Under the pieces are notes generated by a model. That model did not search any database. It had not been told where the DNA came from and saw only the letters and a program-made list of their open reading frames with translations. A stretch of 64,000 nucleotides of DNA, from the NCBI GenBank assembly GCA_018433775.1, contig JAHDQN010000020.1, positions 124,001 to 188,000 on the forward strand, given 5' to 3'. Both the position numbers and the translations under genes were made by a program. Position 1 is the stretch's first letter; each line of letters opens with the position of its first letter. Origin of the DNA: Deltaproteobacteria bacterium (GTDB taxonomy: Bacteria > Desulfobacterota > Desulfomonilia > UBA1062). This document shows, one piece after another, positions 25,565-35,046 of this stretch.

Positions 25565-26026
25565 ATGGCACTCTTCCTCGTCCGGCACGGCAGGAACCTG
25601 CCGGAGGAGATCGATTCCCGGAAAAGGCTTTCCCGCGAGGGTATCACCGAGGTGGAATGCGTGGCCGCCCGCGCGCAGGACCGGGGGGTCCGCGTGGAAA
25701 CCATCATCCACAGCCCGGCCGCGCGCGCACGACAGACAGCCGAGATCATGGCATCGTACCTCAAGCCAGGCCGCGGCGCCATGGAGGTGTCCGGGCTGGC
25801 CGCCAACAACGATGTAGAGGCGTTTGCCCGGACCATAGACGCGCAGGAGAATATCATGGTGGTGGGTCACCTGCCGTTTCTGGAGCGCCTGTGCTCGTAT
25901 CTGGTGACCGGCTCGGCCGACGCACTGACCGTATCGTTCAAGAGCGGCACGATGGTATGCCTGGAAAAAGGCCCCGGGGGACATGCCTGGACGATCAGAT
26001 GGACGCTCATGCCCGACACCTGCTGA
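25565..26026 (+). CDS. sixA: Phosphohistidine phosphatase, SixA-like
   Basis: 153 residues, histidine-phosphatase superfamily. AAGGAGGTTGAACC precedes the ATG. The RHG signature is LVRHGRN, the second conserved piece is HSPAARARQTAEIM, and the distal catalytic His is in VVGHLPFLERL. The fold is the short SixA form, which in E. coli acts on phosphohistidine of phosphorelay HPt or PTS proteins. No HPt gene lies nearby, though two hybrid kinases are 2-8 kb away. A DUF72 gene follows by 22 bases on the same strand. Confidence 0.88.
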   Translation: MALFLVRHGRNLPEEIDSRKRLSREGITEVECVAARAQDRGVRVETIIHSPAARARQTAEIMASYLKPGRGAMEVSGLAANNDVEAFARTIDAQENIMVVGHLPFLERLCSYLVTGSADALTVSFKSGTMVCLEKGPGGHAWTIRWTLMPDTC

Positions 26027-26048
26027 ACTGACAGCTCAAGGAGGTCGC

Positions 26049-26795
26049 ATGCGCGCGTATATCGGCACGTCGGGATGGGACTACCGGCACTGGAAAGGGG
26101 TGTTCTATCCCGGAGACTGCCCCCGGACACGGTGGCTCGATCACTACTCCCGGGTCTTCTCGACGGTGGAGGTGAACGCGACCTTCTATCACCGGATCAG
26201 GGAAAGCACCTACCGCAAGTGGCGGAATTCGACCCCTGAGGGATTTCTCTGGGCCGTCAAAGCAAGCAGGTACATCACGCACATCCGCAGGCTCAAAGAG
26301 GTCGAGGAATCGCTTGACATATTTTTTTCCGACGTCTCTTCGCTGGGGGACAAGCTGGGGCCCATCCTCTTCCAGCTCCCGGCCTCCCTGGATTTCAGGG
26401 AGGAGACCGCCTCGGCGTTCTTCGCTCTCCTGCCGGGCGGCTACCGGTACGCGCTGGAGGCCAGGCACCCGAGCTGGACCGGGGAACAGGCCCTGGCACT
26501 CCTTGAGAAGCACGGTATAGCCTGGTGCATCGCCGATACCGCGGGCCGGTTCCCCTATCTGGAGACGGTTACCGCAGATCATGTCTACATCCGCCTCCAC
26601 GGCTCCCGGAAGCTCTATGCCTCTGAATACACCGTCGATGAGCTCATATCGTGGGCTGACAAAATCAGATCGTGGGGAAAAGACGCCTATGTCTACTTCG
26701 ACAACGACTTCGGCGGCTATGCTCCGAAGAACGGGCTTGCCCTGCGCGAGATTCTGGAACGACCGGAGCCGCCTGCGGGGATCCTCCATAAGTGA
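26049..26795 (+). CDS. DUF72 family protein (YecE-like)
   Basis: 248 residues. AAGGAGGTCGC immediately precedes the ATG, so the 66-base longer frame is ignored. The N terminus YIGTSGWDYRHWKGVFYP, EVNATFYHRIRE and FLWAVKASRYITHIRRL are hallmark segments of the DUF72 TIM-barrel family. HVYIRLHGSRKLYASEY and DAYVYFDNDFGGYAPKNG close the barrel. Cellular role unknown. Translationally close to sixA. Confidence 0.93.
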   Translation: MRAYIGTSGWDYRHWKGVFYPGDCPRTRWLDHYSRVFSTVEVNATFYHRIRESTYRKWRNSTPEGFLWAVKASRYITHIRRLKEVEESLDIFFSDVSSLGDKLGPILFQLPASLDFREETASAFFALLPGGYRYALEARHPSWTGEQALALLEKHGIAWCIADTAGRFPYLETVTADHVYIRLHGSRKLYASEYTVDELISWADKIRSWGKDAYVYFDNDFGGYAPKNGLALREILERPEPPAGILHK

Positions 26796-26881
26796 CTGCG
26801 GCGTGATTGCCTTCCCACAGCCGAAGGTTATTATGAAATGAAGAAATGGTTTTTATACCCTATTTCGAAGGGGTGCCCGTC

Positions 26882-27430
26882 ATGTTCAGACATTTTTTCC
26901 CCGTACTCATGGGGACCCTGCTTTTTACCGGTGCGCCGCTGAATCCGGCTCTTGCAGGCACGGAGGGAGGAGAGCAGATGGAGATTACCAGTCAGGCATT
27001 CGGACAGGGCGAGATGATCCCGCCCAAGTACACCTGTAACGGAGAGAATGTATCGCCGCCTATCGCGTGGAAAGGGGTGCCGGAAGGAACCAGGAGCGTC
27101 ACCGTCATCTGCGAGGACCCCGACGCCCCCATGGGGATCTGGGTGCACTGGGTCTACTACGATATTCCGCCCCAGGCGTCACCTCTTCCAGAGAACATCC
27201 CGGCTGAAGAAAGGCCCGCCGCGGGAGGCACCCAGGGGATCAACGACTTCCTCACCATCGGCTATGGAGGCCCCTGCCCCCCTTCCGGGACCCACCGGTA
27301 TTTTTTCCGGGTGTTCGCAATGGATACGGAGCTGGATCTCCCGCCCGGGTCTACCAAGGAGGAGGTGCTTTCCTCGATGGAAGGCCATCTTCTGGGCATG
27401 GGCGAGCTCATGGGCAGGTTCGGCAGATAA
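26882..27430 (+). CDS. Secreted YbhB/YbcL-type PEBP-family protein
   Basis: 182 residues with a Sec signal peptide (MFRHFFPVLMGTLLFTGAPL, cleavage likely after ALAG). The mature part has the phosphatidylethanolamine-binding fold: PPKYTCNGENVSPPI, CEDPDAPMGIWVHWV and PSGTHRYFFRVFAMD hold the conserved DPDxP and GxHRY-like ligand-pocket residues. Bacterial members are called Raf-kinase-inhibitor-like; function unproven. The start at 26882 has AGGGGTG upstream and gives a clean signal peptide; a start at 26846 adds 12 residues. Confidence 0.9.
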   Translation: MFRHFFPVLMGTLLFTGAPLNPALAGTEGGEQMEITSQAFGQGEMIPPKYTCNGENVSPPIAWKGVPEGTRSVTVICEDPDAPMGIWVHWVYYDIPPQASPLPENIPAEERPAAGGTQGINDFLTIGYGGPCPPSGTHRYFFRVFAMDTELDLPPGSTKEEVLSSMEGHLLGMGELMGRFGR

Positions 27431-27791
27431 GCACGCACTCGGGACATCATGCCCGGATTGAAGGAGCGGCGCACGCCTGCATCTCACGATAAGCCCCAAG
27501 ACGTTACAAACAGGACACGGATATGAAAAACCGGCACCGGCCTCAAAACATTGCCTGCGGCTGCATGGAAGAGTTCATGTCCCGAGACCGCACCAGGCTC
27601 TTTCTGCTCACGCTCGCCACCCCACTTCGCCGGTTCCCGGGCTTCAGATCCGCCCGGGATCACGGAGAAGGTTTTTCCACCTCCGGGCTGTACCCGTACC
27701 GAGCGATCTGAAAAAATAACCGCGTGGTTGGATTCATGTGAGGATCATGAGAGAATCGCATCCATGAGAGATATGATCACAGGTACAGGTC
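27431..27791 (+). other. Intergenic region, nothing supported
   Basis: 361 bases between two plus-strand genes. Short frames such as one from 27523 start with weak ribosome-site context and have low-complexity products. Near 27740-27780 the sequence repeats ATGAGAGA-like pieces, probably by chance. No hairpin with a T-run is visible. Confidence 0.4.
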
Positions 27792-28703
27792 ATGGGTGAC
27801 CCGTCGTACCTGGCGCTCCACAGAACCGGCGAGCTCCGGGAGAGGGCGGCACGTGCAACGTCAATGCTCGCGTGCTGCCGCATCTGCCCGCGGGACTGCC
27901 GGGTTGACCGCATCCGGGGAGAAAGGGGCTACTGCCGGACCGGCAGGTATGCGGCAGTGGCGAGCTTTGGTCCGCATTTCGGAGAAGAAACGCTCCTGGT
28001 GGGCTCCGGTGGCTCGGGCACGATCTTTTTCAGCTCGTGCAACCTGCTGTGCACCTTCTGCCAGAACTACGAGATCAGCCACCTCAACGAGGGCGGCGAG
28101 GTTCAGCCGCATGAGCTGGCGGATATGATGCTCCGCCTGGAAAAGGCCGGGTGCCACAACATCAACCTGGTCACGCCTTCGCACGTGGTCCCCCAGATCC
28201 TGGAAGCCCTGCCCCTGGCGGTTGAAGGCGGGCTGCGTCTGCCTCTGGTGTACAACACCGGAGGATACGACCGAGTCGGGACGCTCAGGCTCCTTCACGG
28301 CGTCGTGGATATCTACATGCCCGACTTCAAGTTCTGGGACCCTGAGCCGGCCCGGACGTTCTGCAATGCACCGGACTATCCGGACAGGGCCAGGGCCGCC
28401 ATACGGGAGATGCATTCCCAGGTGGGGGATCTGGTGACGGACAGCCGGGGTGTGGCGGTCAAGGGCCTCCTGGTGAGGCACCTGGTGATGCCCGAAGACA
28501 CGTGCGGCACCGCCGAGATCATGTCCTTTCTCGCCTCGGAGATCTCACCCGGCACAAGCGTGAATATCATGGACCAGTACTACCCCTGCTACCGGGCGTG
28601 CGAGGACCGGCGCGCATCCCGGAGAATCACCCGCGGGGAGTACGCCCGGGCCCTGCAATCGGCTGCGGATGCCGGGCTCAAGAGAATCGACTCGAAGGCG
28701 TGA
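27792..28703 (+). CDS. Radical SAM protein, PflA-like (COG1313 type)
   Basis: 303 residues. An N-terminal Cys-rich part (CCRICPRDCRVDRIRGERGY, then C) precedes the radical-SAM motif CNLLCTFCQN near residue 87-96, whose three Cys bind the 4Fe-4S cluster that cleaves SAM. GHYI-like residues are replaced by HLNEGGEV; NLVTPSHVVPQI and VYNTGGYDRV fit the TIM-barrel strands, and IYMPDFKFWDPE is typical of this group. Members have been called pyruvate-formate-lyase-activating-like, but the target is not known. No glycyl-radical enzyme gene lies beside it. Confidence 0.9.
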   Translation: MGDPSYLALHRTGELRERAARATSMLACCRICPRDCRVDRIRGERGYCRTGRYAAVASFGPHFGEETLLVGSGGSGTIFFSSCNLLCTFCQNYEISHLNEGGEVQPHELADMMLRLEKAGCHNINLVTPSHVVPQILEALPLAVEGGLRLPLVYNTGGYDRVGTLRLLHGVVDIYMPDFKFWDPEPARTFCNAPDYPDRARAAIREMHSQVGDLVTDSRGVAVKGLLVRHLVMPEDTCGTAEIMSFLASEISPGTSVNIMDQYYPCYRACEDRRASRRITRGEYARALQSAADAGLKRIDSKA

Positions 28704-28976
28704 GCCCCAGGCGGCCCATGTATAGTCGAGGGGGAGACGTGCTGCGGACACACTCGCCCGCCGATCGACCCCTGACGCCTTTCCTGCAGACCAAAAAAGG
28801 ACGGCCCTTCATCTCCGCCCGCCCGCGGACAGAGGGACGCGGCCAAAGCAGGTACACGGGCACACGTGCGACAGCCGGTCTTCCTCCCGACGCGCGGTGA
28901 AACCCTTGTAAGCTGCGGCGCCCTTCCTTGATTTCGCGCAGCGCATCCCTATTCTTGTGAAAAAAGGCGGTGAGCA

Positions 28977-31046
28977 GTGGAAAAGGTCAACCGGCTCGGT
29001 TCGTCGTTGAGCCCCTATCTTCAGCAGCACGCGGACAACCCCGTGGCCTGGTACCCCTGGAGCAGGGAGGCGTTCGATGATGCTGCAAGTCAAAACCGGC
29101 CCGTTTTCCTGTCCATCGGATATTCGGCATGCCATTGGTGCCATGTCATGGCGCAGGAATGTTTCGAGGACGAAGAAGTTGCTTCCCTGATGAACCGTGC
29201 CTTTATCAATGTCAAGGTCGACCGGGAGGAGATGCCTTCCATCGACCGTATCTACATGGAGGTCTGCACCCTGATGACCGGCAGAGGCGGGTGGCCGCTG
29301 AGCATCATCATGACCCCGGGAAAAGAGCCTTTTTTTGCCGCGACCTACATACCCAAGCGCTCGCGGGGCACGGTGCTGGGGATGGTGGAACTGATCCCGC
29401 TGATCGAAAATGCCTGGAAGACCGGGCGGGACAAGATCGACCGGATCACGAGCCAGGTCTCGTCGGGAACACGGGAGCGGGCCGAATCGCTGCCCGTCGA
29501 AGAGCCGGTGGCCGATTGGCTGGGCCTTGCCTATGCCCGCCTCTCGGAGCGGTTCCAGAGCGACACCGGGGGGTTCGAGAGCGTTCCGAAGTTCCCTTCG
29601 CCGCACATCATCATGTATCTCCTGAGACATCATCACCGGGCCGGAAGCGGGGGCGCCCTTGCCATGGCACGAAAAACGCTTGACGCCATGAGAACGGGCG
29701 GTATCTACGACCAGGCGGGGGGCGGGTTTCACCGGTATGCGACAGATGCCCTCTGGCGCATCCCCCATTTCGAGAAGATGCTCCCCGACCAGGCGCTCCT
29801 GGCCATGGCATATACCGAGGCCTTTCTCGTGACAGAGGAAGACCTCTACCGGAGAACCGCAACAAACACGCTCGATTTCGTGCTGAGGGACATGCATGCT
29901 CAGGACGGACCGTTCTTCAGTTCCATCGATGCCGATGTCCGGGGGAAAGAAGGCGGGTTTTATCTCTGGAGGGCGGCAGAGCTCCAGTCCATCCTGAATG
30001 CAGATGATTACCGGATCTTCTCACGGGTGTTTGCCATAGAGCCCCAGGGCAACTTCCCCGAGGGATGGAGCGAGGGTATGAACATCCTGTTCATGCGGGA
30101 CAGCCTGCACGATGCCGCCCTGGAGCTGGGCCTGGATGCCGGGAAGCTCGGGGAAGAGGTGGAGCGGATCCTCCTCGTGCTCCGGCGGCACCGGTCCGCC
30201 AGGGTCCCGCCGGCACGAGACGACAAGGTGCTGGCTGACTGGAACGGTCTGATGATTGCGGCACTGGCAAAAGCGGGATCTGCGCTCGGCAACCGGGAGT
30301 ATGTCCGTGCAGCCGAACAGGCCGCCCGGTTCATCCTGGAAAACCTTGTTGACGGGCAGGGCCGGCTGCTCCACCTGTACCGGGACGGCGCGACAGCGCA
30401 CCATGCAGAGCTCGATGACTATGCATTCCTGGTCTGGGGGCTCATCGAGCTCTACGAGGCGACCTACCGGACGACCTTCCTCCAGGAGGCGCTCAGGCTG
30501 ACCCGGGAATGCATCGACCTGTTCTGGGATGAGCGAAAGGGAGGGTTCTTTCTCACTCCCTCCGACACCGAGGTCGTCCTGGTCCGGCCCAAGGAATTCT
30601 CTGACGGCGCCCTTCCCTCGGGCAACTCGGTGTCACTCTACAACCTGGTGAGGCTTGCCCACCTCACCGGCGACACGGCCCTTGCCGACCTGGGCACGGC
30701 CCTTGCCCGGGCGGGCTCGCGACGGATCACCGCCATGCCCGATACCGTGAGCTTCATGATGATCGGCGTCGATCTGCTCCTGAACCCGCCTTTTGAAGTC
30801 GTGATCGCAGGCAACCCCTTCCATGAAGACACCGCCCGGCTGATCCGGGCCGTGCACACGCGATTCATCCCTGACAGCGTCACCATTCTCGCCCCGGAAG
30901 GAGACCGGGCGGATCTCCCCGCAATAGCCCGGGGCAGCCGGCCCATTGGCGGAAAGGCTGCGGCATATATCTGCCGGGAGCGTACCTGCATCCCGCCCGT
31001 CACCGATCCGGATGCTGCGCTGGGGATTCTAACCCCGAAGAGATAA
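28977..31046 (+). CDS. DUF255/YyaL thioredoxin-domain protein
   Basis: 689 residues beginning at a GTG. The N terminus carries NRLGSSLSPYLQQHADNPVA and a thioredoxin-like segment with SACHWCHVM (CxxC), followed by NVKVDREEMPSIDRIYM and GGWPLSIIMTPGKEPFFAAT. The C-terminal part is an (alpha/alpha)6-type region with DDKVLADWNGLMIAALAKAG. This is the widespread YyaL / spermatogenesis-associated-20 family of unproven biochemical role. No signal peptide. It stands alone between a radical SAM gene and comM. Confidence 0.93.
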   Translation: MEKVNRLGSSLSPYLQQHADNPVAWYPWSREAFDDAASQNRPVFLSIGYSACHWCHVMAQECFEDEEVASLMNRAFINVKVDREEMPSIDRIYMEVCTLMTGRGGWPLSIIMTPGKEPFFAATYIPKRSRGTVLGMVELIPLIENAWKTGRDKIDRITSQVSSGTRERAESLPVEEPVADWLGLAYARLSERFQSDTGGFESVPKFPSPHIIMYLLRHHHRAGSGGALAMARKTLDAMRTGGIYDQAGGGFHRYATDALWRIPHFEKMLPDQALLAMAYTEAFLVTEEDLYRRTATNTLDFVLRDMHAQDGPFFSSIDADVRGKEGGFYLWRAAELQSILNADDYRIFSRVFAIEPQGNFPEGWSEGMNILFMRDSLHDAALELGLDAGKLGEEVERILLVLRRHRSARVPPARDDKVLADWNGLMIAALAKAGSALGNREYVRAAEQAARFILENLVDGQGRLLHLYRDGATAHHAELDDYAFLVWGLIELYEATYRTTFLQEALRLTRECIDLFWDERKGGFFLTPSDTEVVLVRPKEFSDGALPSGNSVSLYNLVRLAHLTGDTALADLGTALARAGSRRITAMPDTVSFMMIGVDLLLNPPFEVVIAGNPFHEDTARLIRAVHTRFIPDSVTILAPEGDRADLPAIARGSRPIGGKAAAYICRERTCIPPVTDPDAALGILTPKR

Positions 31047-31287
31047 ACGCTCATCCTCACCAGGCGCTCCATCGATTTTTTCCGTTCAGCCTTTTTTGGC
31101 CTCCAGAGGAAGATTTCCTCAAATACCACCCCCTTTGTCACTCCCCCTTCTTTTCTGCAAGTTGCGGACATGAATCTCCCGGGAGGGAGACCGGGCATGT
31201 GCATCCTGGAGGGCGCCTCCGGAAGGGCACGGACACTATCTACCCGGACAACGTCCGTGGCGCTGGACTTCAGCCCTGGGAAAGGGT

Positions 31288-32808
31288 ATGCTTGAGCGCA
31301 TTATGATTGCAGTTGTGCATTCGGCGTGCCCGTGGGGGACGGATGCCTTGGGTGTTGTGGTGGAGGTCGATGTCCATGCAGGGCTTCCGGGCTTTTCCAT
31401 CGTGGGCCTGCCGGACAGTGTGGTGAAGGAGAGCAGGGAGCGGATCCGCTCCGCCATCATCAACTCGGGGCTCGAGTTTCCTCCCCGGCGCATCACCGTC
31501 AATCTCGCACCGGCGGACCGCAAGAAGGAGGGCGGAGTCTTCGACCTGCCCATCTGCATCGCCGTGCTCTGTGCGCTCGGCATGGTGCCCCAGGAGAAGA
31601 TATCCGGCCTGATGTTCATAGGAGAGCTGGGCCTCGACGGCGGGGTGCGGCCGGTGCGGGGCGCGATATCCGCCGCCTTCCTGGCCGAAAAACAGGGATT
31701 CAGAGGGATCGTCTGTCCGGGAACCAATGCCGGGGAGGCCGCCCTCTCCGGTGTCAGCGTCTGGCCGGTGCGTGATATCAAGGAGATCGTGCGGCATCTG
31801 AGAACATCCCTGCCCGATCCGTACACGGCCCGCCCGCCCCTGGCGGAACCCGGCGAAGAGGCGCTCCCCGACCTCGCCGACATCACCGGGCAGGACCTGC
31901 CCAAGCGTGCCCTGGAGATCGCGGCGGCAGGGAGCCACAACATCCTCTTCCTCGGCCCCCCGGGCGCGGGCAAGTCGATGCTGGCCAAGCGCCTGCCCTC
32001 CATCCTCCCGCCGCTGTCGCGGGAGGAATTCCTGGAGTGTACCCGCATCTACTCGGCCGCGGGCAGGCTTGGGAAGAGCCCTCTCGGCACCTCGCGGCCC
32101 TTCCGCTCACCGCACCACACGATCTCGGACGCGGGTCTCATCGGCGGGGGCGGCATCCCGGCTCCGGGTGAGATCACGCTTTCACACAACGGCGTGCTCT
32201 TCCTGGACGAGCTGCCCGAGTTCCGGCGCAGCGCCCTGGAATCGCTGCGGCAGCCCCTGGAGGAGGGAAGCGTCACCATTTCCAGGGCCAATGGTTCGCT
32301 GAGCTTCCCGGCGCGCTTTCAGCTCGTCGGTGCCATGAACCCCTGTCCCTGCGGTTTTCTCGGCCACCCGTCCCGGGAATGCCGGTGCACCCCGACCCAG
32401 CTCTCCAGATACCGGAGCCGCGTATCGGGCCCTCTGCTGGACAGGATAGACCTGCACGTCTGGGTCGATCCCGTAGACGCCTCGCAGGTCCTCTCCCGCA
32501 AGTCCGCATCCGCCTCGTCTGCCATACGGCTCCGCGTGGAGGCGGCCCGGGCCGTTCAGGAGGAACGGGGCTGCCTCAACGCACACATCCCCGAGCAGAA
32601 GATCGAGAAGGTCTGCCGCATCGACGCCGGGGGCAGAAACCTGCTCGTCCAGGCGATGAAGACCTGGAGCCTGAGCATGAGGGGGTTCAAACGGGTCATG
32701 AAGGTCGCCCGCTCCATCGCAGACCTGGACGGCTCTCCCGACGTGCGGCCCGGTCACCTGGCGGAGGCCCTGCAGTACCGGCCGGAGCTCGCAAAGACCC
32801 TTTCCTGA
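31288..32808 (+). CDS. comM: YifB/ComM family Mg-chelatase-like AAA ATPase
   Basis: 506 residues. The N-terminal LonC-like part has VVVEVDVHAGLPGFSIVGLP and NLAPADRKKEGGVFDLPI. The AAA module has Walker A GPPGAGKSMLAKRLPSILPP, the GSVTISR insert and Walker B GVLFLDELPEF. The C-terminal Mg-chelatase part has NPCPCGFLGHP and RYRSRVSGPLLDRIDLHV. In naturally competent bacteria ComM is a branch-migration helicase that helps integrate donor DNA; other members are widespread in non-competent bacteria. The stop is 23 bases from the convergent prs stop. Confidence 0.93.
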   Translation: MLERIMIAVVHSACPWGTDALGVVVEVDVHAGLPGFSIVGLPDSVVKESRERIRSAIINSGLEFPPRRITVNLAPADRKKEGGVFDLPICIAVLCALGMVPQEKISGLMFIGELGLDGGVRPVRGAISAAFLAEKQGFRGIVCPGTNAGEAALSGVSVWPVRDIKEIVRHLRTSLPDPYTARPPLAEPGEEALPDLADITGQDLPKRALEIAAAGSHNILFLGPPGAGKSMLAKRLPSILPPLSREEFLECTRIYSAAGRLGKSPLGTSRPFRSPHHTISDAGLIGGGGIPAPGEITLSHNGVLFLDELPEFRRSALESLRQPLEEGSVTISRANGSLSFPARFQLVGAMNPCPCGFLGHPSRECRCTPTQLSRYRSRVSGPLLDRIDLHVWVDPVDASQVLSRKSASASSAIRLRVEAARAVQEERGCLNAHIPEQKIEKVCRIDAGGRNLLVQAMKTWSLSMRGFKRVMKVARSIADLDGSPDVRPGHLAEALQYRPELAKTLS

Positions 32809-32831
32809 TCGGTCCCGTTAAAAAAAGCGGC

Positions 32832-33785
32832 CTATTTCTCGTTCCAGAGGAAGAGCTCGCTGACGGATTCGTGACTGTAGATCCGCTTTATCGCCTCTCC
32901 CAAAAGCGGTGCCACGCTCAGGACCGTGATCTTCTTGCACATGGCGGCATCGCCCTTGAGGGGGATCGTGTCCGTGACCACCAGCTCCTCCAGCGGGGAA
33001 TTGGTGATCCGGGAGATGGCCGGACCGGAGAGGACCGCGTGCGTGCAGCATGCCGCGACCTTTGTCGCCCCGGCTTCCCTGAGCGCGGCCGCACCGTTGG
33101 TCAGGGTTCCGGCGGTATCCACCATGTCGTCGATGAGCAGGCAGATCTTGCCCTTGACATCGCCGATGATGTGCATGACATCGGATTCGTTCGCGCGTTC
33201 GCGCTTCTTGTCGATGATCGCCAGGTCCGCCTTCAGGGGCTTCGCATACGCCCGGGCGCGCTCCACGCCGCCGGCATCGGGTGAAACGATGCACAGGTGA
33301 TTGGTGTACTGGTCCTTGATGTAGTTCAGCATCACGGGCTTGGCATAGAGATTGTCCACCGGGATGTCGAAGAATCCCTGTATCTGCCCGGCGTGAAGGT
33401 CCATGGTCAGGACCCTGTCCGCCCCTGCGGTCGTGAGCAGGTTGGCCACGAGCTTTGCCGTAATGGGGGTGCGGGGAGACGCCTTGCGGTCCTGCCGCGC
33501 ATACCCGAAATAGGGGATGACGGCGGTCACGATCCGGGCCGAGGCCCGCTTCACCGCGTCCAGCATCACCAGAAGCTCCATGAGGTGCTCGTTCGTGGGT
33601 GAGCACGTGGACTGGACGATGTAGATATCCTTGCCCCGAATGCTCTGGTGAATGTCCACCGACGTCTCGCCGTCGGAGAACCTCTTCACCTCGGCACTGC
33701 CCATCTCAATGCCCAGAATACTGCAAATACTCTCAGCCAGAGGTCGGTTGGAGTTACCCGAAAAGACACAGATGCTCGTCTCCAT
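32832..33785 (-). CDS. prs: Ribose-phosphate pyrophosphokinase
   Basis: 317 residues, makes PRPP from ribose 5-phosphate and ATP for purine, pyrimidine, NAD and histidine synthesis. Key segments are intact: FSGNSNRPLAESIC, DGETSVDIHQSIRGKDIYIV, PYFGYARQDRKASPRTPI, LTMDLHAGQIQGFFDIPVDN and the PRPP loop ICLLIDDMVDTAGTLTNGA. AAGGAG lies about 11 bases before the ATG. It lies just downstream of tRNA-Gln and spoVG on the same strand, a delta-type neighbourhood in which rplY and pth often follow prs; here the next gene is comM, convergent. Confidence 0.97.
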   Translation of the reverse strand: METSICVFSGNSNRPLAESICSILGIEMGSAEVKRFSDGETSVDIHQSIRGKDIYIVQSTCSPTNEHLMELLVMLDAVKRASARIVTAVIPYFGYARQDRKASPRTPITAKLVANLLTTAGADRVLTMDLHAGQIQGFFDIPVDNLYAKPVMLNYIKDQYTNHLCIVSPDAGGVERARAYAKPLKADLAIIDKKRERANESDVMHIIGDVKGKICLLIDDMVDTAGTLTNGAAALREAGATKVAACCTHAVLSGPAISRITNSPLEELVVTDTIPLKGDAAMCKKITVLSVAPLLGEAIKRIYSHESVSELFLWNEK

Positions 33786-33813
33786 GTATCCACGTTCTCC
33801 TTGCTCGTCAATT

Positions 33814-33887
33814 TGGCTGGGACGGGTGGATTCGAACCACCATAACGAGATCCAAAATCTCGTGTCCTGCCATTAGACGACATCCCA
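33814..33887 (-). tRNA. tRNA-Gln (anticodon TTG)
   Basis: The minus strand folds as a complete cloverleaf of 74 bases with encoded CCA. The acceptor arms are TGGGATG and CGTCCCA. The anticodon stem CGAGA/TCTCG encloses the loop TTTTGGA with anticodon TTG. The T arm reads GGTGG-TTCGAATC-CACC. It lies between spoVG and prs, 28 bases before the prs start, and may be processed from the operon transcript. Confidence 0.95.
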
Positions 33888-33932
33888 GTAGTAGAGACAA
33901 CCTTCGGCGCTCTGGGAACTCTTATAAAAGAT

Positions 33933-34199
33933 TTATGCGTCTGTGGCAATCTTCTGTTGATAGATATCCAGGATGGATCGCTCTATCTTGTCTCGTGTCT
34001 CCATGTTCAGGGGATGTGCGGTATCCCTGAAGGTTCCGTCCTTCCGTTTGCGGGAAGGCATCGCTACAAATAATCCTGTTGTCCCGTGAATGACTCTCAA
34101 ATCGCGAATAACGAAGCAATCGTCGAATACCACCGAGGCATACGCTTTCAGCTTGTCGTTATCCTTGACCGGATACACCTTTACCTCTGTAATCTCCAT
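33933..34199 (-). CDS. spoVG: SpoVG family RNA/DNA-binding regulator
   Basis: 88 residues. The sequence has the family hallmarks EITEVKVYPVKDNDKLKAYA, VVFDDCFVIRDLRVIHGTTG and LFVAMPSRKRKDGTFRDTAHP. SpoVG is a small nucleic-acid-binding protein first known from Bacillus and also present in spirochaetes and deltaproteobacteria. The ribosome site GGGGGGAAG just upstream of the ATG lies within the end of ispE. Its first 13 codons overlap the ispE tail in another frame (41 bases including the stop), so translation of ispE and spoVG should be coupled. Confidence 0.95.
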   Translation of the reverse strand: MEITEVKVYPVKDNDKLKAYASVVFDDCFVIRDLRVIHGTTGLFVAMPSRKRKDGTFRDTAHPLNMETRDKIERSILDIYQQKIATDA

Positions 34200-35046
34200 G
34201 ACTTCCCCCCGTCAAACTTGTTGTGGGTACGTAGCGATACCCCTCATGACGCCTTATCCGGCTCAATCCATTGCATACGTGTTCTTCGTTTTGGAAAACG
34301 CCAAAAACTGACGAACCGCTTCCTGACATGATAACCCCCAATGCCCCGGCATCAAGCAACTCGGCCTTCAACCGCTTGAGCTCCGGACAAATGCCGAAGG
34401 CAGGGCTCTCAAGATCATTCTCAAGCCACTGCTCCGGCGCAATTCCTTTTTGCACAATTTCATTGATTATTCTACAACTTTTCCGTTCGCGAGTCAATGG
34501 GCACTTGAGCTGAGAATATACTTTAGCTGTTGAAATCTCAAGGGGTGGGGTCACAATTAAATACGATCTCGGCTCCAGTACGGCCTCGTGCAGGGGCACG
34601 TCGCCCCTTCCTCCCATGAGGCAGGGCTTCTTAAGGATGAAAAACGGGCAATCCGCGCCGATCCTGCCTGCCATCTTCATGAGTTCCCTGTGCTGAATCC
34701 GGGTGTGAAAGAGCTCGTTCATCCCCATGAGCACGGTCGACGCATCACTGCTTCCACCACCGAGCCCGGCGCCCAAGGGGATATGCTTGACAATCCGGAT
34801 GGAAACGCCTTCGCGCACGCCCGTCTCCTTCAGGAACAGCTCTGCCGCCTTGCAGGCCAGATTGCTCCTTCCGTTGCAGCCGCATCCCGGTGCCCTGACC
34901 GAGACTCCCCGATCCGCCTTCTCGATAACGACCTCGTCGAAGAGTCCTACCGGCACCATGAGGGTGAGCAGCTCATGGTATCCGTCGGCCCTCTTCCCCA
35001 GGACTTTGAGGTGGAGATTGATCTTTGCGGGGGCCAGCAGCTTCAC
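34159..35046 (-). CDS. ispE: 4-diphosphocytidyl-2-C-methyl-D-erythritol kinase
   Basis: 295 residues; phosphorylates CDP-ME in the MEP isoprenoid pathway. GHMP-kinase features: APAKINLHLKVLGKRADGYH, PLGAGLGGGSSDAS (ATP loop) and VIMSGSGSSVFG near the C terminus. The start ATG overlaps the degP stop (ATGA). The last about 16 residues, GGSHGDYRGKGVSGQG, extend past the likely end of the fold and run through the spoVG ribosome site and first codons. Confidence 0.95.
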   Translation of the reverse strand: MKLLAPAKINLHLKVLGKRADGYHELLTLMVPVGLFDEVVIEKADRGVSVRAPGCGCNGRSNLACKAAELFLKETGVREGVSIRIVKHIPLGAGLGGGSSDASTVLMGMNELFHTRIQHRELMKMAGRIGADCPFFILKKPCLMGGRGDVPLHEAVLEPRSYLIVTPPLEISTAKVYSQLKCPLTRERKSCRIINEIVQKGIAPEQWLENDLESPAFGICPELKRLKAELLDAGALGVIMSGSGSSVFGVFQNEEHVCNGLSRIRRHEGYRYVPTTSLTGGSHGDYRGKGVSGQG

